Counted from the first letter of the stretch, positions 1 through 5,345 are shown. The stretch: DNA of 5,380 bases from Deltaproteobacteria bacterium (GCA_021159525.1 JAGHEC010000056.1:1-5380); one strand, 5' to 3'. Notes: generated by a model not told the origin, from the letters alone. Numbers and translations are program-made.

Positions 1-36
1 GAAAAACCCTCCTGCCCCGCGTTATTGAGCTGTTAC
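1..36 (-). repeat. Dispersed 36-bp repeat, left copy (window-clipped)
   Basis: Read on the minus strand from base 36 to base 1, this segment matches plus-strand bases 5212-5247 at 32 of 36 positions. The first 15 bases (GTAACAGCTCAATAA) are identical, then come four scattered mismatches within GGGGCAG- and AGGGTTTTTC-containing blocks. Similarity stops abruptly at base 36/37, so that is one true end of the repeat. The other end lies at or beyond the window edge, so the full unit is probably longer. The two copies form inverted repeats about 5.2 kb apart with identical ends facing inward. No coding function is suggested. Confidence 0.85.
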
Positions 37-63
37 GTGAGGCGGACAATCCCAAATTTGACC

Positions 64-102
64 AAAAATCAGCCGTGCACGGTTACAAAATGTGTTAACC
101 GT
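64..102 (-). terminator. Possible weak terminator after the SpmAB-like gene
   Basis: On the minus strand, ACGGTTA (102-96) can pair with TAACCGT (85-79), forming a 7-bp stem that overlaps the TAA stop codon at 95-97. A run of five T follows at 68-64, but it lies ten bases beyond the stem. The intervening bases include the self-complementary CCGTGCACGG (73-82). The stem is real in the sequence. The large stem-to-T distance makes an efficient intrinsic terminator doubtful. Confidence 0.25.
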
Positions 103-1384
103 ACAGGAGGGAACAGACGACCACAGCGGCGACAATCCCTATCAGATCCGCGGTCAAGGCCGCGGCCAGGGCATGGCGCATGCGCCGGACCTGCACCGCG
201 CCGAAATAGACCGCCAGCACGTAAAACGTGGTTTCCGTGGACCCCTGAAGCGTGGACACCAGGTAACCGGTATAGCTGTCAGGACCGACCTGCGGATTGT
301 TGATTATGGATGCCATAATGCCGTAGGCCCCGGATCCTGACAGGGGCCGCAGCAGAGCCATAGGGAGGGCCTCTGCCGGCATTCCCAGGCTGCCTGTCAC
401 ACCCCCGATCAGCTTTACCATACCCTCCATAGCGCCGCTGGCGCGAAACATACCCACGGCTACAAGGATTGCCACCAGGTATGGGATGATCCTCACAGCC
501 ACCTGAAATCCTTCCTTGGCTCCCTCCACAAAGACCTCATAGACGCGGACCCGTCTCGCCACGCCGAATGTGAGAAACCCGAGCATGAGCCCGGGGATGA
601 TCCACGGTGAGACCGAACGGCCGTAGAAAATGGTTGCGGGGATCATGGCCAGGAGCACGGCGATTGCAGCGGCGCTAAGCCACGCAGAATATGCGCCGGG
701 ATCTTGCGGAGCCGTATCCCCGGCAGGGCCCGGGCCTTCCTCTTGAACGGGATCCTCAGAGGGCCGGGTTTTCCGGAACAGAGGGATCCTGCTATAGAGT
801 TTGGCCGCACATATAGCCGCAACAGTGGAACAGACAGTGGCAAACAGGGTCGTGGGCAGGATCCCGGCCGGGTCGGCAGAGCCGGCAGCTGCGCGCAGGG
901 CGATGACCCCTGTGGGCAGGAGGGTCACATTGGAGGTGTTGATGGCTAAAAACAGGACCATGGAGTCGGTGGCGGTTCCGTGACGGGAATTGAGACGATC
1001 CAGGTCCTCCATAGCCCGAATCCCGAAAGGCGTCGCTGCATTGCCAAGGCCCATGGCATTGGCCGACATATTTAGAATCATCGCCCCCATGGCCGGGTGC
1101 TCAGCCGGGACATCGGGAAACAGCCGCACCATGACAGGCCTGATCAGACGTGCCAGGATGGTCAGCAGTCCCCCGGCCTCGGCGACCTTCATAAGGCCCA
1201 AAAACAGGGTCATCACGCCGATGAGACCCAGGGCCAGCTCCACTGAGCCGGTCGCGGACTCGATCATGGATTGGGAAAGGGCCGTCATGGGAGACAGGTC
1301 GCCTTCTGCACCGTGCCATGTGAACTCCCGCCACCCGGCCGATACAAATGCGCTCAGAACAATCACAAAAAATACGACATTCAT
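95..1384 (-). CDS. Fused SpmA/SpmB-type nucleoside-recognition (Gate) domain membrane protein
   Basis: This is a 429-residue integral membrane protein joining two proteins that are separate in Bacillus, SpmA and SpmB. Residues 1 to about 205 carry the SpmA hallmarks: LGLMKVAEAGGLL (62-74), LFPDVPAEHPAMG (88-100), NMSANAMGLGNAATPFGIRAME (105-126) and FLAINTSNVTLLPT (145-158). A polar Pro/Glu-rich linker spans about 206-231. Residues 232-429 match SpmB: YEVFVEGAKEGF (282-293), IIPYLVAILVAVGMFRASGA (299-318), LLRPLSGSGAYG (344-355), LQGSTETTFYVLAVYFGAV (379-397) and a C-terminal ADLIGIVAA segment. Several hydrophobic segments indicate an inner-membrane location. The start at 1384 is chosen because AGGGGGG (1398-1392) lies 7 bases upstream; the longer in-frame start at 1411 lacks such a site. 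In spore formers SpmA/B take part in spore core dehydration. Fused versions in non-sporulating bacteria are thought to be transporter-like, with unknown substrate. The gene is divergent from an IclR/acyl-CoA dehydrogenase operon, so co-regulation is possible. Family assignment is firm; function is not. Confidence 0.93.
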   Translation of the reverse strand: MNVVFFVIVLSAFVSAGWREFTWHGAEGDLSPMTALSQSMIESATGSVELALGLIGVMTLFLGLMKVAEAGGLLTILARLIRPVMVRLFPDVPAEHPAMGAMILNMSANAMGLGNAATPFGIRAMEDLDRLNSRHGTATDSMVLFLAINTSNVTLLPTGVIALRAAAGSADPAGILPTTLFATVCSTVAAICAAKLYSRIPLFRKTRPSEDPVQEEGPGPAGDTAPQDPGAYSAWLSAAAIAVLLAMIPATIFYGRSVSPWIIPGLMLGFLTFGVARRVRVYEVFVEGAKEGFQVAVRIIPYLVAILVAVGMFRASGAMEGMVKLIGGVTGSLGMPAEALPMALLRPLSGSGAYGIMASIINNPQVGPDSYTGYLVSTLQGSTETTFYVLAVYFGAVQVRRMRHALAAALTADLIGIVAAVVVCSLLYG

Positions 1385-1391
1385 TGCTTGG

Positions 1392-1398
1392 CCCCCCT
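1392..1398 (-). promoter_or_regulatory. Ribosome binding site deciding the SpmAB-like start
   Basis: Minus-strand AGGGGGG ends 7 bases before the ATG at 1384-1382. It favours the shorter 429-residue product, beginning MNVVFF directly at a hydrophobic segment, over a start nine codons upstream. Confidence 0.7.
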
Positions 1399-1432
1399 GC
1401 CTTGCTCCCAATGCGGCGATCCTGTGATGCCG

Positions 1433-1461
1433 ACCGTATCTATTGAATGCCTTCTCGTCAA
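1433..1461 (-). promoter_or_regulatory. Candidate promoter for the SpmAB-like gene
   Basis: On the minus strand TTGACG (1461-1456) is followed after 17 bases by TACGGT (1438-1433). The -35 box matches the sigma-70 consensus at five of six positions; the -10 box is weak (TA and the final T only). Transcription would begin near 1426, leaving a leader of about 40 bases that includes the ribosome site. The placement is sensible but rests mainly on the -35 box. Confidence 0.35.
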
Positions 1462-1493
1462 GAAATTAAAAAATGCGTCACTCTCGGTGTGTG

Positions 1494-1520
1494 AAAAAGA
1501 TCCGCTGCCGCGGGTTTTTT
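1494..1520. other. Terminator-like hairpin with A and T flanks in the divergent spacer
   Basis: CCGC (1502-1505) and GCGG (1510-1513) form a short stem around the loop TGCC. An A run (1494-1498) and a T run (1515-1520) flank it and can extend the pairing across a small internal loop. The shape is that of a bidirectional intrinsic terminator, yet both neighbouring genes start away from this spot and none ends here. It could block antisense or read-through transcription between the divergent promoters, or be a regulator-binding structure. It lies upstream of both candidate promoters. Confidence 0.35.
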
Positions 1521-1547
1521 CAGAAGGCAAAACAGTTACAAAAATGA

Positions 1548-1576
1548 TTGACACTGTACAATGATTTATTTACCAT
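1548..1576 (+). promoter_or_regulatory. Candidate sigma-70 promoter of the iclR-acyl-CoA dehydrogenase operon
   Basis: A perfect -35 box TTGACA (1548-1553) is followed after exactly 17 bases by TACCAT (1571-1576), four of six matches to the -10 consensus. Transcription would start near 1583, about 17 bases before the ATG at 1600. If this is the promoter, the upstream in-frame ATG at 1561 lies between the -35 and -10 boxes and cannot be the start on that transcript. ACAGT (1532-1536) and ACTGT (1553-1557) form a 5-bp inverted repeat straddling the -35 box and could be part of an operator, but that is weak. Confidence 0.55.
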
Positions 1577-1599
1577 ATTTGAAAGAAAAGATTTCATAT

Positions 1600-2412
1600 A
1601 TGGAAATAAATTCCAATAATAAAAAGGTCCCCGGCCTTGAAAGGGGATTGAGGGTACTTGAACTCCTGGCTGAGGCGTCCGGTGAACTGGGTCTCAAGGC
1701 AATCGGCCGGAAACTGGATATTCCCATCTCTTCCCTGTGGCGCATCCTCGGGGTCCTCACAGGGAATGGGTATGTCCTCTTCGATCCTGAGGCAAAGACC
1801 TATCGCCTCGGCTTTAAATTCCTTTATCTCGGCAATATCGTCTTGAACCGCATGGGTTTTCGTTCCCGGGCCAGGGAATACCTTAATCAGTTAGTGGAAA
1901 AAACCGGCGAAACCGCAGAGCTCTCGGCGCGGATAAAAGATCAGCTCATTCTGATCGAACAGGTGGAGGGACCGGATGCGGTGAGGCTGTTTTCAAGGGT
2001 CGGAAGCGCATATCCCTATTTCCACGCCACGGCCCCCGGAAAGGTCTATCTGGCCCATCTTGACAGCGAAAAATTTCAGCGCGTGATGGCGCGCATGGGC
2101 CTGCCCAGGATCACGGAACATACCGTTATTCATCTGAACGACCTCGAGAATGAACTGCAATCGGTTCTCAAGAACGGTTTTGCCACTGATACTGAGGAGA
2201 TGCGGCTTGGGGTTTGCCGGATTGCCTCCCCGGTTTACGACAAGACAGACAAGGTGGCGGCCTGCCTCGGAATAGCAGCACCGTCTTTCCGCGTCCCAAG
2301 GCAGGAGCATCAACGGATCGGAAAAATAACCAGGGAGCTTGCCCAAAAGCTGAGCGCGGAAATCAAAGAAGACAAGCTTGGGGACTGGCTCCCCTTCGGG
2401 CAGTTCGAGTGA
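1600..2412 (+). CDS. IclR-family transcriptional regulator
   Basis: This is a 270-residue regulator, typical length for the family. The N-terminal winged helix-turn-helix lies at about residues 11-72: GLERGLRVLELLAE (12-25), then LGLKAIGRKLDIPISSLWRILGVLTGNGYV (30-59) and the wing YRLGFKF (68-74). The C-terminal GAF-like effector domain follows, with HATAPGKVYLAHL (142-154), GFATDTEEMRLGVCRIASPVYD (193-214) and ACLGIAAPSFR (221-231), the usual IclR signature. The family consists of DNA-binding repressors or activators that sense small carboxylates, aromatics or related metabolites. The start at 1600 is preferred: an in-frame ATG at 1561 has no ribosome site and sits inside the candidate promoter, whereas a purine-rich GAAAGAAAAG (1581-1590) precedes 1600, though it is not a strong Shine-Dalgarno. 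It is the first gene of a tight operon with two acyl-CoA dehydrogenases, so those enzymes are its likely targets. Its effector may be their substrate or product (inference). Confidence 0.95.
   Translation: MEINSNNKKVPGLERGLRVLELLAEASGELGLKAIGRKLDIPISSLWRILGVLTGNGYVLFDPEAKTYRLGFKFLYLGNIVLNRMGFRSRAREYLNQLVEKTGETAELSARIKDQLILIEQVEGPDAVRLFSRVGSAYPYFHATAPGKVYLAHLDSEKFQRVMARMGLPRITEHTVIHLNDLENELQSVLKNGFATDTEEMRLGVCRIASPVYDKTDKVAACLGIAAPSFRVPRQEHQRIGKITRELAQKLSAEIKEDKLGDWLPFGQFE
1601..1615. promoter_or_regulatory. IclR-type palindromic operator overlapping the iclR start codon
   Basis: TGGAAATAAATTCCA is a near-perfect palindrome with arms TGGAA and TTCCA and only one mismatched pair off the centre. 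From memory, the box described for E. coli IclR is TGGAAAT-N-ATTTCCA; this site differs at a single defined position. It starts on the second base of the regulator's ATG and lies about 18-32 bases downstream of the predicted transcription start. A repressor bound here would block its own operon. The palindrome is seen; binding by this protein is inferred. Confidence 0.5.
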
Positions 2413-2420
2413 TCTGCAAC

Positions 2421-2427
2421 AGGAGGG
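2421..2427 (+). promoter_or_regulatory. Ribosome binding site with short spacing before the first acyl-CoA dehydrogenase
   Basis: AGGAGGG lies in the 18-base gap after the iclR stop. Only about four bases separate AGGAGG from the ATG at 2431, which is closer than usual. The next in-frame ATG (2458) would remove the TEEQ start of the N-terminal helix normal for this family, so 2431 is kept. Confidence 0.6.
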
Positions 2428-2430
2428 CCT

Positions 2431-3558
2431 ATGTTAGTACGTACTGAAGAGCAAGAAATGCTGCTCAAAAATTTGAAGCGCGTCGTAGATCATAAAATAA
2501 GACCCGCGGCTGCTGAAAACGACCGAACCGGGGCCTTTAATTGGGAGATCGTTTCTCTATTCTGGGACCTGGGGCTGTTGAAGATCATGCTCCCGCCGGA
2601 ATACGAGGGGTGGCCACTCAATCCTTCCCACACCCTTTGCCTTGCCATAGAGGAGATCGCCAAGGCCTGCGCCTCTTCGGCCCTCCTCCTGATCATCCAG
2701 GCCGTAGGCAGCTATCCCCTTATTTTTGCCGGGAACGAGGCTCAAAAAAAGAAATACTGCCCCATGATATCGGATGAAAGACGTCTGATCGGCTATCTCG
2801 TGACAGAGCCGGGGGCCGGTTCGGATGTCCAGGCCATCCGCTGTACGGCCAGGCGTTCCGACCGCGACTATGTCCTCAATGGCCGCAAGGTGTTTGCCAC
2901 AAATGGATCGGTTGCCGGGATCTACTCCGTACTTGCCAAGACAAGCGAGGGAAAGCTTAGCTTTTTTATTGTGGAAAGAGACAGGCAAGGGATTTCTATA
3001 GGCAGGATCGAGGACAAGTGCGGGTTTCGGGGGAGCAACACGGCGGAGGTCATCCTGGAAGACGTGCCCGTGCCCGAGGCCAATCTCCTCGGAAAGCCGG
3101 GCGAGGGGTTCAAGATCGCTATGGGGGACTTTGACATGTCCCGACCGGCCGTGGCCGCCCTCTCGCTGGGACTTGCCGAAGGGGCACTGGATTATGCCAT
3201 CGATTATGCCAGGAAGCGCAAGACTTTTGGAAGACCGCTCATCCAGCACCAGGCCATCCAGTTTCTCCTGGCTGATGCGGCCACCCTTATCGAGGCCAGC
3301 CGCGGGCTCATGGAACGGGCGGCTATTGCCTTTGATTCAGGTCGGAAAAATACAAAACTCGCATCCATGGCCAAATTCTTTTGCAGTGATGCAGCCATGA
3401 AGATCACTACAGACATGGTCCAGGTCCTGGGGGGCTACGGCTATATCCGGGATTATCCCATCGAACGGATGTTTCGGGACGCCAAACTGACTCAGATCTT
3501 TGAAGGGGCCAACCAGATCCAGCGCATGATTATCGGAAGAGAGCTCAGCAGAAAATAA
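2431..3558 (+). CDS. Acyl-CoA dehydrogenase, medium/short-chain (MCAD-like) type
   Basis: This 375-residue flavoprotein has the standard family length. It is expected to catalyse FAD-dependent alpha,beta-dehydrogenation of an acyl-CoA in the cytoplasm, passing electrons to an electron-transfer flavoprotein that is not encoded here. In order: an N-terminal helical domain (1 to about 120, with EEIAKACASSALL at 74-86), the FAD/substrate motif VTEPGAGSD (124-132) opening the beta domain, GRKVFATNG (151-159), GFRGSNTAEV (198-207), then the C-terminal helical domain with SRPAVAA (237-243), RKTFG (263-267) and GGYGY (334-338). Glu358 in QIFEGANQIQR is the expected catalytic base, at the position used by MCAD. 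SRPxVAA, HQAIQFLLAD and DSGRKNT closely echo MCAD. The usual YEGT is FEGA here, a mild change. Because it is paired with a second dehydrogenase, ring or branched substrates (cyclohexanecarboxyl-CoA- or pimeloyl-CoA-like) are as plausible as straight-chain ones. The substrate is undetermined. Confidence 0.95.
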   Translation: MLVRTEEQEMLLKNLKRVVDHKIRPAAAENDRTGAFNWEIVSLFWDLGLLKIMLPPEYEGWPLNPSHTLCLAIEEIAKACASSALLLIIQAVGSYPLIFAGNEAQKKKYCPMISDERRLIGYLVTEPGAGSDVQAIRCTARRSDRDYVLNGRKVFATNGSVAGIYSVLAKTSEGKLSFFIVERDRQGISIGRIEDKCGFRGSNTAEVILEDVPVPEANLLGKPGEGFKIAMGDFDMSRPAVAALSLGLAEGALDYAIDYARKRKTFGRPLIQHQAIQFLLADAATLIEASRGLMERAAIAFDSGRKNTKLASMAKFFCSDAAMKITTDMVQVLGGYGYIRDYPIERMFRDAKLTQIFEGANQIQRMIIGRELSRK

Positions 3559-3573
3559 AGGAGGCAACAGGAA

Positions 3574-4779
3574 ATGGATTTTTCATTGAGCAAGGAGCAA
3601 AAAGACATCAAAAAGGCGGCCGCTGAATTCGCACGGGGGGAGTTCCAGGCCGACCTCATTCTGGAATGTGAAACCAACCACCGGTTTCCCCGGGAGGTCT
3701 TCAAGCAGATGGGCGAACTCGGGTTTATTGGTCTCGATTATCCAGAGGCCGTGGGCGGCGGGGACCTGGGGGTCATGGAAAATGTCCTGGTCATCGAGGA
3801 ATTCTGCAAGGCAGACTCGGGCATGGGCATGGCCCTTCACCTCGCCTTTCTCCCTGCCAAGATCATCAAGATCTTCGGGACTCCTGCACAGCACCAAAAA
3901 TTCCTGGGGCCGCTGGTCAAGGGGGACTGGGTCTCGGCCGTCTCCTTCACAGAAGCGGATCACGGAAGCGATCTGACCCGCATGGAGACCACCTTGCGGG
4001 AAGTGGCGGACGGCTTTGTGCTGAACGGGGCCAAGGTCTTCACCACCAATGGCCTTTATGCAGACTTTTTTATTGTCCTGGCCCAGGAAGATCTGGATGC
4101 AAGACCCGGCAAGGGCATGACTACCATCCTCGTGGAAAGGGACCCCGGCTCCTGGCTGGGGGGAAGCCTGGAGATCAATGAACTCACCGGCAAGATGGGA
4201 CTTCACATGGCCTCCAGCAGCGAGCTGGTCTTTCACGATCTCAAGGTGCCTAAGGAAAATATCCTGGGAGAGCGGGGCCGGGGGCTTCTAAATGTTCTGG
4301 ATTTTCTGGATGAAAGCCGCATCGAGATAGGGGCCCAGGCCCTCGGCATCTGCGAGGGGGCCTTCCTCAAGGCCCTTCGCCACGCCAGGGACAGAAAGCA
4401 GTTCAACCGATCCATCATCGATTTTCAGGGAATCGGGCACAAGGTGGCCAGGATGTGGAGCCAGGTCCAGTCGCTTAAATGGCTTACCTACTACGGGGCC
4501 TGGCTCTGCGACCATGGCCCGGAGAAGCTCGCCGGGGCCATTCCCATGGTGACCTCAACCGTCAAGCATCACGTGCCGGAGACCGCAAAGGCCATTATCG
4601 ACAATGCCATTACCGTGTTCGGGGGTTACGGCTATTTTTTGGACCAGGAGGTGGAACGTCGTTACCGGGACAATCGCATTATCGAAATGTACGAGGGGAC
4701 CGTGGAAATCCAGTTGAACAATATTGTCCGCATCTTGAAAAAGATGGCCCCCGGTTTTATGGAGACGGAGATCCTTTAA
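3574..4779 (+). CDS. Acyl-CoA dehydrogenase, second and divergent paralogue
   Basis: This is a 401-residue FAD-dependent acyl-CoA dehydrogenase. The N-terminal domain begins MDFSLSKEQ and includes GELGFIGLDYPEAVGGGDLG (47-66) and EEFCKADSGMG (75-85). The beta domain opens with FTEADHGSD (125-133) in place of the usual TEPGAGSD, then KVFTTNG (154-160), KMGLHMASSSELVF (207-220) and VPKENILGE (225-233). The C-terminal domain has RIEIGAQALGICEGA (249-263), RKQFN (274-278; the family usually has RKQFG) and GGYGY (350-354). Glu374 in EMYEGTVEIQ is the probable catalytic base, so an active enzyme is expected. AGGAGG (3559-3564) begins at the stop codon of the upstream gene, 9 bases before this ATG, showing co-transcription. 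By eye it is only distantly similar to its neighbour, so this is not a recent duplication. The two may act on successive or different acyl-CoAs or form a mixed complex like PimC/PimD; none of these is provable here. Its stop overlaps that of the convergent gene. Confidence 0.94.
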   Translation: MDFSLSKEQKDIKKAAAEFARGEFQADLILECETNHRFPREVFKQMGELGFIGLDYPEAVGGGDLGVMENVLVIEEFCKADSGMGMALHLAFLPAKIIKIFGTPAQHQKFLGPLVKGDWVSAVSFTEADHGSDLTRMETTLREVADGFVLNGAKVFTTNGLYADFFIVLAQEDLDARPGKGMTTILVERDPGSWLGGSLEINELTGKMGLHMASSSELVFHDLKVPKENILGERGRGLLNVLDFLDESRIEIGAQALGICEGAFLKALRHARDRKQFNRSIIDFQGIGHKVARMWSQVQSLKWLTYYGAWLCDHGPEKLAGAIPMVTSTVKHHVPETAKAIIDNAITVFGGYGYFLDQEVERRYRDNRIIEMYEGTVEIQLNNIVRILKKMAPGFMETEIL

Positions 4780-5159
4780 ACTGGCCGTCGCCCAAAGCCC
4801 CAACTGAACGATCGCCTGAAGGCCGCATGGCCTCCGATCCGAACCCCGGCAAAGATAAGTTGGGCCATTCCGGGGGCCCCGGCCCTGGCGATATGGATCA
4901 TGAGTTCAGCATCGGCAATGAGCCGCTCGGCCTCCTCCCCAGGGTAGCCGCACCAATATTTGAGGTCGTGTAGGAAGCAGGCAGGATACAGGTCGATGCC
5001 ATGCCACTGATCAAGCCACAGGGAACACCCGTCGCTTTTGAAGGGAATGACAGGCGGGTCGTCTTTGATTTTTTTCCACAGGTCTGTCAGGCCGTATTGC
5101 CTGCATATTACGGCAATCTCGGCCAGGGTCACCTCCCTTCCCTTTTCAGGCAGCTTCAT
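4776..5159 (-). CDS. Small protein with a phospholipase-A2-like Cys/His-Asp motif
   Basis: This 127-residue protein has no hydrophobic signal peptide. Its centre reads DGCS (43-46), then after 14 residues CFLHDLKYWCG (61-71), then AD at 82-83. The order DGCS...C-x2-HD-x2-Y...D resembles the core of prokaryotic secreted phospholipases A2, where His-Asp is catalytic. Here the candidate pair is His64/Asp65, with Cys45, Cys61 and Cys70 nearby. The C-terminal part (GVRIGGHAAF, then WGFGRRP) recalls small hypothetical proteins seen in phages and genomic islands, from memory and not a search. AGGAGGAGG (5175-5167) lies 7 bases before the ATG, strongly supporting this start and that the ORF is a gene. 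It is convergent with the acyl-CoA dehydrogenase operon, overlapping its stop codon. About 50 bases upstream lies a MITE-like repeat, so it may be accessory DNA. Lipase activity, toxin function or a purely structural role are all open. Confidence 0.72.
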   Translation of the reverse strand: MKLPEKGREVTLAEIAVICRQYGLTDLWKKIKDDPPVIPFKSDGCSLWLDQWHGIDLYPACFLHDLKYWCGYPGEEAERLIADAELMIHIARAGAPGMAQLIFAGVRIGGHAAFRRSFSWGFGRRPV

Positions 5160-5166
5160 GTCGTGT

Positions 5167-5175
5167 CCTCCTCCT
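5167..5175 (-). promoter_or_regulatory. Strong ribosome binding site of the PLA2-like gene
   Basis: Minus-strand AGGAGGAGG stands 7 bases from the ATG at 5159-5157. A near-ideal site in front of an otherwise unrecognised short ORF is the main evidence that it is translated. Confidence 0.75.
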
Positions 5176-5211
5176 ATGAGACATAAATCGCTCTGGCGGA
5201 TACATTCCTTG

Positions 5212-5247
5212 GTAACAGCTCAATAAATGGGGGCAGAAGGGTTTTTC
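5212..5247 (+). repeat. Dispersed 36-bp repeat, right copy
   Basis: This is the plus-strand copy of the repeat at 1-36 (minus strand), with 32 of 36 bases identical, including the leading 15 and the trailing AGGGTTTTTC. Within it CAGAA (5234-5238) can pair with TTCTG (5245-5249), giving a small hairpin that runs just past the repeat. It forms the left end of the larger element at 5211-5362 and sits in the 5' region of the PLA2-like gene. Confidence 0.85.
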
Positions 5248-5300
5248 TGAGGCGACTGCCGGGAGGGCGCCGTCTCTTTGTGACTTATCAGTGGGGGAAG

Positions 5301-5328
5301 CCGCAGCTCGACGAAGTCGAGAATGCGG
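5301..5328. repeat. Strong hairpin inside the MITE-like element
   Basis: CTCGAC (5307-5312) and GTCGAG (5316-5321) form a perfect 6-bp stem around the triloop GAA. Beyond a 1-by-2 internal loop, CCGCA (5301-5305) pairs with TGCGG (5324-5328). Eleven base pairs in 28 bases make this the best hairpin in the window. No T tract follows on either strand, so it is not a standard terminator. Confidence 0.7.
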
Positions 5329-5331
5329 AGG

Positions 5332-5345
5332 GGGCAAGCCTGCCC
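5332..5345. repeat. Second small hairpin in the MITE-like element
   Basis: GGGCA (5332-5336) pairs with TGCCC (5341-5345) around the loop AGCC, three bases after the larger hairpin. Its right arm is part of the element's right terminal inverted repeat. Confidence 0.5.

Noticed and set aside
990..1427. Plus-strand 145-codon frame opposite the SpmAB-like gene
   Set aside because: Its composition is that of an antisense shadow, and the minus-strand protein matches SpmA in detail over the same bases.
1561..1599. N-terminal 13-codon extension of the IclR-family protein
   Set aside because: No ribosome site precedes it and it overlaps the candidate promoter; the shorter form has normal family length.
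2557..3249. 230-codon open frame antisense to the first acyl-CoA dehydrogenase
   Set aside because: It lies fully inside a gene with an unmistakable family match and shows no domain pattern or ribosome site I can recognise; it fits codon-bias shadowing.
3583..4236. 217-codon open frame antisense to the second acyl-CoA dehydrogenase
   Set aside because: Same reasoning: complete overlap with a well-supported enzyme gene and no recognisable protein features.
4479..4973. Plus-strand 164-codon frame running past the end of the second dehydrogenase into the convergent gene
   Set aside because: It overlaps two better-supported genes, is rich in Gly, Pro and Arg without structure, and has no ribosome site; no sign of a programmed frameshift.
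1..5247. A single composite transposon of about 5.2 kb ended by the 36-bp repeats
   Set aside because: No transposase or other mobility gene lies between the repeats, and the right copy continues outward as part of its own 150-bp unit. Kept only as an alternative in the findings.
5297..5330. Group II intron domain V
   Set aside because: Hairpin size is similar, but the 3' strand lacks bases to pair with the AGC triad, there is no proper GNRA tetraloop and the bulge pattern is wrong.
5146..5337. Minus-strand 63-codon frame across the right repeat
   Set aside because: It lies over hairpins and the repeat, has low-complexity Arg/Pro/Ala content and overlaps the true start of the PLA2-like gene in another frame.
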